Positions 44,683 to 53,408 of a DNA stretch of 64,000 nucleotides are shown here, in pieces (position 1 is the first letter of the stretch; the number at the start of each line of letters is the position of its first letter). This stretch comes from an uncultured beta proteobacterium (lineage in GTDB: Bacteria > Pseudomonadota > Gammaproteobacteria > Burkholderiales > Burkholderiaceae_C). A model generated the notes under the pieces. The model made no database searches and was not told the origin of the DNA. It saw only the letters and a list, made by a program, of their open reading frames with translations. The stretch is taken from the NCBI GenBank assembly GCA_903938815.1, contig CAJAES010000099.1:1-64000 (forward strand), read 5' to 3'. The translations under genes were made by a program, and so were the position numbers.

Positions 44683-45483
44683 ATGGCATCGAAGACAGTC
44701 GAAGGCGAGGCCCGCAGCGGCACGCAGAGCATCGAGCGGGCCGTGACGCTGCTGCGCGTGATCGCGTCGCGCGGGCGGCGCGGCATGCGCATCGCCGAGG
44801 TGGTCAGCACCGCAGGGCTGGCGCACGCCACCTGCTTTCGCATGCTGCAGTGCCTGCAGCAGGAGGGCCTGGTGGACAAGGACGACCACACCCGCAAGTA
44901 CTACCTGGGCCCGCTCGTGCACGAGCTCGGCCTGCTGGCGCGCCCGCGCTACCGGCTCAGCGAGCTGTGCGACGGCGGCCTGCGCGAGCTGGCCGAGCAG
45001 ACCCAGGACACGGTCTACCTGAGCGAGCGCAGCGGTCTGGAGGCCGTGTGCACGGCGCGCCACATGGGCGACTACCCGATCAAGGTGCTGCCGCTGGACG
45101 TCGGTATCCGGCGCCCGCTGGGCGTGGGCGCGGGCGGGCTGGCGATCCTGGGCGCGATGGACCCGGCCGAGGCGGAATCGGTGGTCCGCCTGAACGGCGC
45201 GCGCTATGCAGGCTTCGGCGGCCTGACGCCGGAGGTGATGCTGCAGGCCGTGGCCGAGACGCGCGTGCGGGGCTTCTCGTTCCTGGACAGCGTCGCCACG
45301 CCGGGCAGCGCGGCGCTGGGCGTGGCCTTCCCGGCAGAACACCCGGTGGCGGCCATCAGCGTGGCGGCCATCAGCGGGCGCATGTCGGAAGCCCGGCACG
45401 CAGAGCTGGCGGCAGCCGTGCGCAGCCAGGTGGCCACCATCGCCAGCGTGCTGGCGACGCTGCGGGATATCGCGCCGGCCTGA
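44683..45483 (+). CDS. IclR-family transcriptional regulator of the hydro-lyase/transporter operon
   Basis: 266 residues: an N-terminal winged helix (TQSIERAVTLLRVIASRG, MRIAEVVSTAGLAHATCFRML) and a C-terminal IclR ligand-binding domain (YLSERSGLEAVCTARHMG, LGVGAGGLAILGAM). Divergent from the LeuC-like gene over about 135 bp, which holds two copies of a TCCAC-N3-GTGG palindrome, so it very likely controls that operon and itself, with the imported acid or a product as ligand. ATG 44683 is preferred to GTG 44659, which would put the operator inside the gene. Confidence 0.88.
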   Translation: MASKTVEGEARSGTQSIERAVTLLRVIASRGRRGMRIAEVVSTAGLAHATCFRMLQCLQQEGLVDKDDHTRKYYLGPLVHELGLLARPRYRLSELCDGGLRELAEQTQDTVYLSERSGLEAVCTARHMGDYPIKVLPLDVGIRRPLGVGAGGLAILGAMDPAEAESVVRLNGARYAGFGGLTPEVMLQAVAETRVRGFSFLDSVATPGSAALGVAFPAEHPVAAISVAAISGRMSEARHAELAAAVRSQVATIASVLATLRDIAPA

Positions 45484-45579
45484 ACGCGGACTGCGCCGCG
45501 GCGCCCGAACCGACCCCAAACCGCAGCGGGTGATTCAGTCATGACCAGAATGCGGACACGGCGGTCTCTCCGCAGCCGG

Positions 45580-45585
45580 TACAGT
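45580..45585 (+). promoter_or_regulatory. Candidate -10 hexamer TACAGT for a leaderless start
   Basis: TACAGT is 7 nt before ATG 45593 of glcD, identical to the hexamer before the TPR gene at 1830-1835. Confidence 0.4.
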
Positions 45586-45592
45586 GCGGCCC

Positions 45593-47083
45593 ATGAATGC
45601 CCCCATGCCGGCCCAGATCGACCGTGCCGCACGCCAGCGAGAGGCCGTGGCCGCGCTCTCCGCCGTGCTGCCCGCCCATGCGCTGCTCTGGCAGTCCGAG
45701 GACACCACGCCCTACGAGTGCGACGGCCTGACGGCCTATCGCCAGCGGCCGCTGGTCGTGGCCCTGCCCGAGACGGAGGCGCAGGTGGCCGCGGTGCTGA
45801 AGGCCTGTCACGCGCTGCAGTTGCCGGTCGTGGCGCGCGGCGCCGGCACCGGACTCAGCGGCGGCGCGCTGCCCGACGCGCTCGGCGTGACGCTCTCGCT
45901 GGCCAAGTTCAACAAGATCGTGCTCGTGGACGCGCTCGCCCGCACGGCCACGGTGCAGTGCGGCGTGCGCAACCTCGCCATCAGTGAAGCCGCTGCACCG
46001 CACGGCCTGTACTACGCGCCCGACCCCAGCAGCCAGATCGCCTGCACCATCGGCGGCAACGTGGCCGAGAACTCCGGCGGCGTGCACTGCCTGAAATACG
46101 GCCTGACGCTGCACAACGTCTTGCGCGTGCGCGGCTTCACGGTCGAGGGCGAGCCGGTCGAGTTCGGCTCGGCCGCGCTCGATGCGCCGGGCCTGGACCT
46201 GCTGCCCATCGTCATCGGCAGCGAAGGCATGCTCGCCGTGACGACCGAGGTCACCGTGAAGCTCGTGCCCAAGCCACGGCTGGCGCGCTGCATCATGGCC
46301 AGCTTCGACGACATCCGCCGAGCGGGCGACGCCGTGGCGGCCATCATCGCGGCCGGCATCATTCCGGCGGGCCTCGAGATGATGGACAAGCCGATGACGG
46401 CCGCCGTCGAGGACTTCGTGCACGCCGGCTACGACCTGAACGCCGTGGCCATCCTGCTGTGCGAGAGCGACGGCACGCCAGAGGAAGTGGCCGAGGAGAT
46501 CGACCGCATGCTCGACGTGCTCTCGGGCGCGGGCGCCACGCGCATGGAAGTCAGCCGGGACGAGGCCCAGCGCCTGAAGTTCTGGAGCGGGCGCAAGAAC
46601 GCCTTCCCCGCGAGCGGCCGCATCAGCCCCGACTACATGTGCATGGACAGCACCATTCCGCGCAAGCGTCTGGCCGACATCCTGCTCGCCATCGCCGAGA
46701 TGGAGATCAAGTACGGGCTGAAGTGCTGCAACGTCTTCCACGCGGGCGACGGCAACCTGCACCCGCTGATCCTGTTCGACGCCAACGACCCCGACCAGAT
46801 GCATCGCTGCGAACTCTTCGGCGCCGACATCCTGGAGACCAGCGTCGCGATGGGCGGCACGGTCACGGGCGAGCACGGCGTGGGCGTGGAGAAGCTCAGC
46901 AGCATGTGCGTGCAGTTCAGCCCGGCCGAGCGCGAGCAGATGTTCGCCGTCAAGCGCGCCTTCGACCCGGCCGGAACCCTGAACCCGGGCAAGGTGATTC
47001 CGACGCTGCAGCGCTGCGCAGAGTACGGGAAGATGCACGTGAAGAAGGGCCTGCTGCCGTTCCCCGGGCTGGAGCGCTTCTGA
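45593..47083 (+). CDS. glcD: Glycolate oxidase FAD subunit GlcD
   Basis: 496-residue FAD-linked oxidase of the D-lactate dehydrogenase/GlcD type. FAD-binding PCMH domain with VVARGAGTGLSGGAL and CTIGGNVAENSGGVHCLKYG; C-terminal substrate cap with NVFHAGDGNLHPLI and TGEHGVGVEK. With GlcE and GlcF it oxidises glycolate (or D-2-hydroxyacids) to the 2-oxoacid, passing electrons to the membrane quinone pool. ATG 45593 has no Shine-Dalgarno but TACAGT at 7 nt. The stop overlaps glcE (TGATG). Confidence 0.92.
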   Translation: MNAPMPAQIDRAARQREAVAALSAVLPAHALLWQSEDTTPYECDGLTAYRQRPLVVALPETEAQVAAVLKACHALQLPVVARGAGTGLSGGALPDALGVTLSLAKFNKIVLVDALARTATVQCGVRNLAISEAAAPHGLYYAPDPSSQIACTIGGNVAENSGGVHCLKYGLTLHNVLRVRGFTVEGEPVEFGSAALDAPGLDLLPIVIGSEGMLAVTTEVTVKLVPKPRLARCIMASFDDIRRAGDAVAAIIAAGIIPAGLEMMDKPMTAAVEDFVHAGYDLNAVAILLCESDGTPEEVAEEIDRMLDVLSGAGATRMEVSRDEAQRLKFWSGRKNAFPASGRISPDYMCMDSTIPRKRLADILLAIAEMEIKYGLKCCNVFHAGDGNLHPLILFDANDPDQMHRCELFGADILETSVAMGGTVTGEHGVGVEKLSSMCVQFSPAEREQMFAVKRAFDPAGTLNPGKVIPTLQRCAEYGKMHVKKGLLPFPGLERF

Positions 47084-48171
47084 TGGCGGACACCGCACTC
47101 GACACGCTCATCGCACGCATCCAGGCCGCACGCGCCGACAAGACCCCGCTGGACATCCGCGGCGGCGGCACCAAGGCCTTCTACGGCGAAGCGCCGGCGG
47201 GCGAGCCGCTCGACGTGCGCGCCCTGACGGGCATCAGCAGCTACGAACCCAGCGAGCTCGTGGTCACGGTGCGCGCCGGTACGCCGCTGGCCGAACTGGA
47301 AGCCGCGCTGGCCGGCCAGGGCCAGTGCCTGCCCTTCGAGCCGCCGCGCTTCGAGCCCGGCGGCACGGTGGGCGGCATGGTGGCGGCGGGCCTGGCGGGG
47401 CCCGCCCGCGCGGTGGTGGGCGGCGTGCGCGACTACGTGCTCGGCGCGACGCTGCTGAACGGCCGGGGCGAGTTGCTGAGCTTCGGCGGCCAGGTGATGA
47501 AGAACGTGGCCGGCTATGACGTCTCGCGCATGCTGGCGGGCTCGATGGGACTGCTGGGCGTGATCTGCGAGGTTTCGCTCAAGGTATTGCCGCACGCGCC
47601 GGCCACGGCCACGATCCGGTTCGAGATGGACCAGGGCCAGGCGCTGAAGCAGCTCAACGTCTGGGGTGGCCAGCCGCTGCCGCTGTCGGCCAGCGCCTGG
47701 TGGGACGGCATGCTCGTGCTGCGCCTGGCCGGCGCCCGCGCGGCCGTCGAGTCGGCGCAGCGCCAGCTCGGCGGCGAGCTCATCGAGGCCGGCGTCGCCG
47801 CGGGCTTCTGGGGCGGCCTGCGCGACCACACGGACGAATTCTTCGCCGGCGCCCGCAAGGCCGTCGAGGGCGGCGCGGCGCTGTGGCGCCTGTCGGTGCC
47901 GCAGACCGGCGGCCCGCTGAAGCTGCCGGGCGAACAGCTGCTGGAATGGGGCGGCGCGCAGCGCTGGCTGTGCACGGCCATGCCGGCCTCGCAGGTGCGC
48001 GAGGTCGCGGTGGCCGCGGGTGGCCACGCGACGCTGTTCCGCGCGAACGACAAGTCCGCCGGCGTGCTGACGCCGCTGAAGCCGCCTCTGGACCGCATTC
48101 ACCGGGAACTCAAGACGGCGTTCGACCCCGACCGCATCTTCAACCCCGGGCGTCTGTACCCGAACCTCTGA
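47083..48171 (+). CDS. glcE: Glycolate oxidase subunit GlcE
   Basis: 362-residue FAD-binding subunit, a shortened GlcD relative. Conserved parts: LDIRGGGTKAFYG, YEPSELVVTVRAGTPLAELE, FEPGGTVGGMVAAGLAGP and GQVMKNVAGYDVSRMLAGS. It lacks the HAGDGN catalytic cap of GlcD, as is normal. Starts by a one-base overlap with glcD and is followed 43 nt later by glcF. Confidence 0.92.
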   Translation: MADTALDTLIARIQAARADKTPLDIRGGGTKAFYGEAPAGEPLDVRALTGISSYEPSELVVTVRAGTPLAELEAALAGQGQCLPFEPPRFEPGGTVGGMVAAGLAGPARAVVGGVRDYVLGATLLNGRGELLSFGGQVMKNVAGYDVSRMLAGSMGLLGVICEVSLKVLPHAPATATIRFEMDQGQALKQLNVWGGQPLPLSASAWWDGMLVLRLAGARAAVESAQRQLGGELIEAGVAAGFWGGLRDHTDEFFAGARKAVEGGAALWRLSVPQTGGPLKLPGEQLLEWGGAQRWLCTAMPASQVREVAVAAGGHATLFRANDKSAGVLTPLKPPLDRIHRELKTAFDPDRIFNPGRLYPNL

Positions 48172-48214
48172 GCACGCCGGCCCAGCGCCGCCCGCACACC
48201 CAACTCCAGGCCCG

Positions 48215-49459
48215 ATGCAGACCCACCTCGCTCCCGAATACCAGGGCACGCCCGACGGCACCGCCGCCGAGGCCATCCTTCGCAAGTGCGTGCACTGCGG
48301 CTTCTGCACGGCCACCTGCCCCACCTACCAGCTGCTGGGCGACGAGCTCGACGGCCCGCGCGGCCGCATCTACCTCATCAAGCAGGTGCTCGAGGGCGAG
48401 AAGCCCACGCGCAGCACGCAGCAGCACCTGGACCGCTGCCTGACCTGCCGCAATTGCGAGAGCACCTGCCCGAGCGGCGTGCAGTACGGGCAGCTCGTCG
48501 AGATCGGCCGGCGCGTGGTGGACGCGCAGGTGGAGCGCCCGCGCGGCGAGCAGTTCGCGCGCACGCTGCTCAAGGAAGGCCTGACCTCGCCGCTCTTCGG
48601 GCCCGCGATGAAGCTGGGTCAGCTGTTCCGCCCGCTGGTGCCGGCCAAGCTGAAGGGCAAGGTGCCGGCCCGGCCCGGCCCGCGCGCACACCAGTGGCCC
48701 ACGCGCAGCCACCCGCGCAAGGTGCTCATGCTGATGGGCTGCGTGCAGCCTTCGATGATGCCTAACATCAACAGCGCCACGGCGCGCGTGCTCGACGCCG
48801 CCGGCCTGCAGACCCTGGTGGCCGACGGTGCCGGCTGCTGCGGCGCGATCCGTTCCCACCTCGGCGACCACGACGGCGGCCTGGCCGACATGCGCCGCAA
48901 CATCGACGCCTGGTGGCCCCTGGTCGACGGCCTGACATCCGAAGGCAAGGTCGAGGCCATCGTGATGAACGCCAGCGGATGCGGCGTCACGGTCAAGGAA
49001 TACGGCCATGCGCTGGCGCACGACCCCGCCTACGCCGAGAAGGCACGGCGCATCGGCGAGCTGACGAAGGACTTGTCCGAGCTGCTGCCCGACCTGGTGC
49101 CGGCGCTGAAGAAGCGGCTGCCCAAGGCCGTGTCCGGCTCGCTCGTCTTCCACCCGCCCTGCACGCTGCAGCACGGGCAGCAGCTGCGCGGGGGCGTCGA
49201 GGGCGTGATGCGCGACCTCGGCTTCGAGGTGCGCATCGCCACGAACGAGAGCCACCTGTGCTGCGGCTCGGCCGGCACCTACAGCGTGCTGCAGCCCGAG
49301 CTCTCGCTGCAGCTGCGCGACCGCAAGCTCGCGGCGCTGGCGCCGCAGGCCGGCGAGGTGGTGATCTCGGCCAACATCGGCTGCATCCAGCACCTGGGCA
49401 CCGGGACCGCGGCGCCCGTGCGCCACTGGATCGAGGTGCTGGACGACGCGCTGGCGTGA
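48215..49459 (+). CDS. glcF: Glycolate oxidase iron-sulfur subunit GlcF
   Basis: 414 residues. Two [4Fe-4S] motifs (CVHCGFCTATCP and CLTCRNCESTCP) and two CCG domains (AGCCGAIRSHLG, HLCCGSAGTYS), which bind further clusters and the quinone side. Electron-transfer subunit of glycolate oxidase with GlcD and GlcE. No glcC regulator, malate synthase or glycolate permease gene is adjacent, unlike the enterobacterial glc locus. Confidence 0.93.
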   Translation: MQTHLAPEYQGTPDGTAAEAILRKCVHCGFCTATCPTYQLLGDELDGPRGRIYLIKQVLEGEKPTRSTQQHLDRCLTCRNCESTCPSGVQYGQLVEIGRRVVDAQVERPRGEQFARTLLKEGLTSPLFGPAMKLGQLFRPLVPAKLKGKVPARPGPRAHQWPTRSHPRKVLMLMGCVQPSMMPNINSATARVLDAAGLQTLVADGAGCCGAIRSHLGDHDGGLADMRRNIDAWWPLVDGLTSEGKVEAIVMNASGCGVTVKEYGHALAHDPAYAEKARRIGELTKDLSELLPDLVPALKKRLPKAVSGSLVFHPPCTLQHGQQLRGGVEGVMRDLGFEVRIATNESHLCCGSAGTYSVLQPELSLQLRDRKLAALAPQAGEVVISANIGCIQHLGTGTAAPVRHWIEVLDDALA

Positions 49460-49486
49460 CGGCAGGGGAAGCGCCGGCCGACGGGT

Positions 49487-49509
49487 GGTCGATCGTCCGG
49501 TCATCGACC
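49487..49509 (+). terminator. Inverted repeat after glcF
   Basis: GGTCGAT (49487-49493) and ATCGACC (49503-49509) form a 7-bp stem with 9-nt loop, 28 nt after the glcF stop. It lies in a region (49480-49557) full of short GTCGAT, TCCGGT and CAGCCA repeats. No T-run. Confidence 0.4.
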
Positions 49510-49621
49510 ATCCGGTAGTCGATCTTCAGCCAGCCGACCGTCAGCCAACCGACAGGCACGCACTTTGCTCTGTCAGGGTCAGAGCCGGGAGTTCACCCGG
49601 CCTAACCTTGTTGGAGCCCCC

Positions 49622-50611
49622 ATGAGAGTGCAAATCCGTGCCACGGCGCTCGCCGCCGGTGCATTTCTGATCCTTGCCGCCACCTCTTCCGCTCAGGCGC
49701 AGTCCAGCGTCTCGCTGTACGGCTTGATGGATCTGTCGGTCGGCAGCTTCCAGAACCCTGGCGCCGACGCGAGCAAGGGTGTCGTCAGCGGCAACATGAC
49801 CACCAGCTTCTTCGGCCTGAAGGGCACGGAAGACCTGGGCGGTGGCCTGTCCGCGCAGTTCTCGATCGAGAGCTTCCTGCGCAGCGACACCGGCGCCGCC
49901 GGCCGTTTCGACGCCGACCCGTTCTGGGCGCGCAGCGCCTGGGTCGGCCTGTCGGGCGGCTTCGGCTCGGTGAACGTGGGCCGCAACACGACCTCGCTGT
50001 TCGTCAACACGCTGATCTTCAACGCCTTCGGCGACTCCTTCGGCTTCTCGCCTTCCATCCGCCACACCTTCACCAGCGGCACCGTCTCGGGTGACACCGG
50101 CTGGAGCGATTCCATCAAGTACAGCAGCCCGCGCTTCGGCGGCCTGAGCTTCACGGCCCATGTGGCGGCCAACGACGAAGGCGGCGCCTCGGGCCGCAAC
50201 AAGGGCGTCAGCGCGCTGTACTTCGGCGGCCCGGTCGGCCTGGGCTTCGCCTGGCAGAAGGCCGAGAAGGGCGCGACGGTGCCGGACACCACCAGCTGGC
50301 AGCTGGGCGGCTCCTATGCCTTCAGCGGCGCCAAGGCCTTCGCGCAGTACGGCTCGGTCGACAACGACAGCACCGGCAACAGCTACGACATCACCGGTCT
50401 GGGCGTCTCGGTCGGCATCGGCGCCGGCAGCCTGCTGGGCCAGTGGGGCCGCATCAGCCCCGAGACCGGCTCGGCGCGCACCACCTTCACGGTGGGCTAC
50501 GACTACAACCTGTCCAAGCGCACCGACCTGTACGCGGTGTACATGAGCGACAAGATCAGCGGCCTGGACACGGGCAACACCTACGCGGTGGGCATCCGCC
50601 ACCGCTTCTGA
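49622..50611 (+). CDS. General outer-membrane porin
   Basis: 329-residue Gram-negative porin of the betaproteobacterial type. Signal peptide ending at SSAQAQ, mature start SSVSLYGLMDLSVGSF, repeated beta strands, PEFRVG-like porin region SAWVGLSGGFGSVNVGRNTT, and a C-terminal strand YAVGIRHRF ending in Phe, the assembly signal for the outer membrane. TTGGAG precedes ATG 49622, and the leader has a GCCGGG-N6-CCCGGC hairpin (49584-49601). Likely a non-specific diffusion channel; possibly for organic acids used by neighbouring genes. Confidence 0.9.
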   Translation: MRVQIRATALAAGAFLILAATSSAQAQSSVSLYGLMDLSVGSFQNPGADASKGVVSGNMTTSFFGLKGTEDLGGGLSAQFSIESFLRSDTGAAGRFDADPFWARSAWVGLSGGFGSVNVGRNTTSLFVNTLIFNAFGDSFGFSPSIRHTFTSGTVSGDTGWSDSIKYSSPRFGGLSFTAHVAANDEGGASGRNKGVSALYFGGPVGLGFAWQKAEKGATVPDTTSWQLGGSYAFSGAKAFAQYGSVDNDSTGNSYDITGLGVSVGIGAGSLLGQWGRISPETGSARTTFTVGYDYNLSKRTDLYAVYMSDKISGLDTGNTYAVGIRHRF

Positions 50612-50620
50612 TCCCGGCGG

Positions 50621-50663
50621 GTCACAGACCGATCACAGCCCGATCACAGCCCGATTACAGCCC
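50621..50663 (+). repeat. 11-bp tandem repeat between porin and SLC13 gene
   Basis: GATCACAGCCC (50631-50641 and 50642-50652), GATTACAGCCC (50653-50663) and a first, shorter unit GTCACAGACC (50621-50630). The last copy runs into the stop codon and last codons of the convergent SLC13 gene. Confidence 0.8.
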
Positions 50664-52484
50664 GTAATGGCCGGCCAGCACGAACGACAGGCCGGCCCAC
50701 ATGATGAGGAACAGCGGGCCACCGACGCGGACGAAATCGCGGAAGGTGTAGCCCGCTGCGTTCATGACCAGCAGGTTGGTCTGGTACGCCATCGGCGTGA
50801 CATAGCAGAGGTTGCAGCCGAACAGCACGGCCAGCACATACGGCTCCGGCGGCAGGCCCAGCAGCCGCGCCACTTCGATGGCCAGCGGCGTGCCGATCGC
50901 GGCAGCCGCGTTGTTGCTGACGAAGTTCGTCAGCACGCCCACCAGGCCCATCAGCGCCGCCAGCACCCAGGGTGGGGGCCAGCCGCCCACGCCCTGCACG
51001 AACGCCTGCGCCAGGAAGCCCGTGGCGCCCGTGACCGTGAGCGCGTCGCCCAGCGCCAGGCTGGCCGCGACGATCAGCACCACGTTGACCGACAGCGAGC
51101 CCCCCACCTCGCGCCAGGCGAGCGTGCGGGTTCCAAGCAGCACCAGCACGCCCACGAGGGCGCTGAGCGCGATCGGCACGCCGCCGAAGCTGGCCGAGGC
51201 CACCACCCCCGCGAGCGTGAGCAGCGCGACCACCGACTTGCCCTGCCGGGGCAGCGCGAGGCGCTCGTCGAGCAGCAGGCCGATGCCGTCGCGCTGCATC
51301 GTCTGCAGCGACTCGGCGGCGCCCTGCAGCAGGATCACGTCGCCGGCGTCCACGCGCTGATCGGGCAGGTCGTCGCGCGAGGGGCCGCCGCCGCGCGCCT
51401 TGCGCAGGCCGATCAGGATCACGCCGTACTTGTCGGCCAGGCGCTCGCTGCGCGCGGTTCTGCCGACCAGCGACGACTCGGGCGTGACGACGATCTGCGC
51501 GGCCACCGCCTGATGCTCGGCGTCGGGCTCGAGGACGTCCTGACGCGGCAGGGAGTGCAGCGGCGCGTTCAGCCGTCCCTCGAAGGCCTTCAGGTGCTCG
51601 GCGGTGTCCTGCACGATCAGCCGGTCGCCGGCGCGCAGCGTGGCCGTGGGCAGAGGCACGGCGAGTGCGCCGTTGGCGCGGCGGATCTGCCGCAGGGGCA
51701 GGCGCCCGCCGGTGCGGCGCAGCACCTCGCGCACCTGTGCGCCGTCCATCCAGGTCTCGGCGGTGATGCGGATCTCTGCATCGAAGACCGGCTGCACCTG
51801 CGCCACGGGCGCGCCGCCCCGATGGCGCAGCAGCCAAGGCGCCACCAGCCACAGGTACAGCAGCGCCGGCAAGGCGGCCATGGCGACGAGCGGGAAGAAC
51901 TCGAAGACGCCGAAGGCATGCGCGCCCAGGCTGGCGGCCAGGGCCACGACGATCAGATTGGTCGAGGTGCCCAGCGTGGTGGACATGCCGCCGATCAGCA
52001 CCGCGAAGTTCATCGGCATCAACATCAGGGCCGGCGAGCGGCCGGCCCGCGTCAGCGCCGCGATCAGCAGCGGCATCAGCAGCACCACGACGGGGGTGTC
52101 GTTCATCACGCCGCTGACGCCGGCCGCCACCAGCAGCACGGCCAGAAGCGCGAGCCGGGGCGACTTCTCCACCAGCCACGCGAGCCGCCGCGCGGCGGGC
52201 TCCAGTGCGCCGGTGAGCACGAGCGCGTGGCCCAGGACCATCAGCGCGCAGATGGCCACCAGCGCCGGGTGGCCGAAGCCGCTGAAGAAGCGGAACGGCT
52301 CCACCTGCGGACTCGGGAAGACGAAAAACAGCGCCGGCAGCAGGATCAGCACGGCAAGGCAGACCGAGCCGAGCTGAAATCGGTCCCAGGCGAAGACGGC
52401 GAACACGACCGCCGCGAAGACGAGCATCAGCACGCCATGACCCGACAGGCCGGCCACGGCCAGAGCATCCAGCGATAGATTCAT
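50655..52484 (-). CDS. SLC13-family permease with TrkA_C domains
   Basis: 609-residue membrane carrier of the divalent anion/sodium symporter class. Two membrane halves (MNDTPVVVLLMPLLIAAL in the first, VLTNFVSNNAAAAIGTPLAIE in the second, both with the Asn-rich re-entrant motif) flank a cytoplasmic insert with two RCK_C/TrkA_C-like domains (about residues 200-390: VVTPESSLVGRTARSERL, VILLQGAAESLQ). Such proteins carry sulfate, dicarboxylates or related anions; the substrate is not readable. TAGTCT lies 6 nt before ATG 52484. Confidence 0.87.
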   Translation of the reverse strand: MNLSLDALAVAGLSGHGVLMLVFAAVVFAVFAWDRFQLGSVCLAVLILLPALFFVFPSPQVEPFRFFSGFGHPALVAICALMVLGHALVLTGALEPAARRLAWLVEKSPRLALLAVLLVAAGVSGVMNDTPVVVLLMPLLIAALTRAGRSPALMLMPMNFAVLIGGMSTTLGTSTNLIVVALAASLGAHAFGVFEFFPLVAMAALPALLYLWLVAPWLLRHRGGAPVAQVQPVFDAEIRITAETWMDGAQVREVLRRTGGRLPLRQIRRANGALAVPLPTATLRAGDRLIVQDTAEHLKAFEGRLNAPLHSLPRQDVLEPDAEHQAVAAQIVVTPESSLVGRTARSERLADKYGVILIGLRKARGGGPSRDDLPDQRVDAGDVILLQGAAESLQTMQRDGIGLLLDERLALPRQGKSVVALLTLAGVVASASFGGVPIALSALVGVLVLLGTRTLAWREVGGSLSVNVVLIVAASLALGDALTVTGATGFLAQAFVQGVGGWPPPWVLAALMGLVGVLTNFVSNNAAAAIGTPLAIEVARLLGLPPEPYVLAVLFGCNLCYVTPMAYQTNLLVMNAAGYTFRDFVRVGGPLFLIMWAGLSFVLAGHYGL

Positions 52485-52490
52485 CGCCGG

Positions 52491-52496
52491 AGACTA
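52491..52496 (-). promoter_or_regulatory. Candidate -10 hexamer TAGTCT for a leaderless start
   Basis: On the minus strand TAGTCT is 6 nt before ATG 52484, in the 12-nt gap behind the DMT gene. Confidence 0.4.
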
Positions 52497-53393
52497 TCAG
52501 CGCGCGGGGCGGGTCCCGAGCCAGTTGCCAGCGATGACGGCGGCCAGACCGAAGGCGTGCCAGACGGTGAGCGGCTCGCCGAGGAACAGCGCCGCGAAGC
52601 CGACCCCGAAGATCGGCACCCAGTACTGGAACTGCGCGGTGCGCGTGGCCCCCAGGACCGCAATGCCGCGATTCCAGAGCAGCGCACCCCAGGCCGTGGC
52701 CATCGCGCCGGAGAAGACGATCAGGCTCCACGGCCCGACGCCCGGAAACACCTTGCCGGCCGTCAGGCTCACCGGGCTCAGCAGGAGGTGCAGCAACAGC
52801 AGCGCGGCGCCGAGCGTGTACATGCTGCCGGCCAGCGCCAGCGGCGTCATGGCACCCGACAGCCGCTGCACGATGAGGCCGCCGGCGCAGAAGCTGGCGA
52901 TGGCGGCGAAGACCTGCAGGTCGCCGAGGCCAGCCTCCGTCCAGCCCGCTGCGGGGCGCGACAGCGTGACCGCGGCGACACCGCCGAAACCCAGCACCAG
53001 ACCGGCCAGCCGGCGCGGCGTGAGCCGTTCGCGCAGGAAGATGGCCGCGAGCAGCATCGACACCAGCGGGCTCAGCGCCATGATCAGCGCGGCATTGCTG
53101 GCGCCGGTGCGCACCAGCCCGTCGGCCAGCAGGATCTGGTTGCCGTAGACCATGCAGACCGCGCAGGCGCACAGCGCCATCACGCGGCGGACCGTGAACA
53201 CCGGCCAGGAAGTGCGCTGCCACAGCATCGCCGCCCACAGCACGAGGCAGGCCACGCTCATGCGCAGCACGGCCACCAGCAAGGGCTCGAAATGCCCGGT
53301 GAGCACCTTGATGGCCGAGAGGTTGAGCCCCCAGACCGCCATCATCAGCAACAGCAGCGCCCGGGCTCGCCGCGCCTCGTCGGTGTCAGGCAC
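52497..53393 (-). CDS. EamA-family (DMT) transporter
   Basis: 298 residues with about ten helices in two homologous EamA halves (AVWGLNLSAIKVLTG in the first, GAMATAWGALLWNRGIAVLGAT in the second). DMT proteins export amino acids, metabolites or drugs; the substrate is unknown. GTG 53393 is the likely start, 15 nt after the TRAP large-permease stop, so it may be the last gene of the TRAP transcript. Confidence 0.85.
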   Translation of the reverse strand: MPDTDEARRARALLLLMMAVWGLNLSAIKVLTGHFEPLLVAVLRMSVACLVLWAAMLWQRTSWPVFTVRRVMALCACAVCMVYGNQILLADGLVRTGASNAALIMALSPLVSMLLAAIFLRERLTPRRLAGLVLGFGGVAAVTLSRPAAGWTEAGLGDLQVFAAIASFCAGGLIVQRLSGAMTPLALAGSMYTLGAALLLLHLLLSPVSLTAGKVFPGVGPWSLIVFSGAMATAWGALLWNRGIAVLGATRTAQFQYWVPIFGVGFAALFLGEPLTVWHAFGLAAVIAGNWLGTRPAR

Positions 53394-53408
53394 GGAGCGC
53401 CGGCGGCA

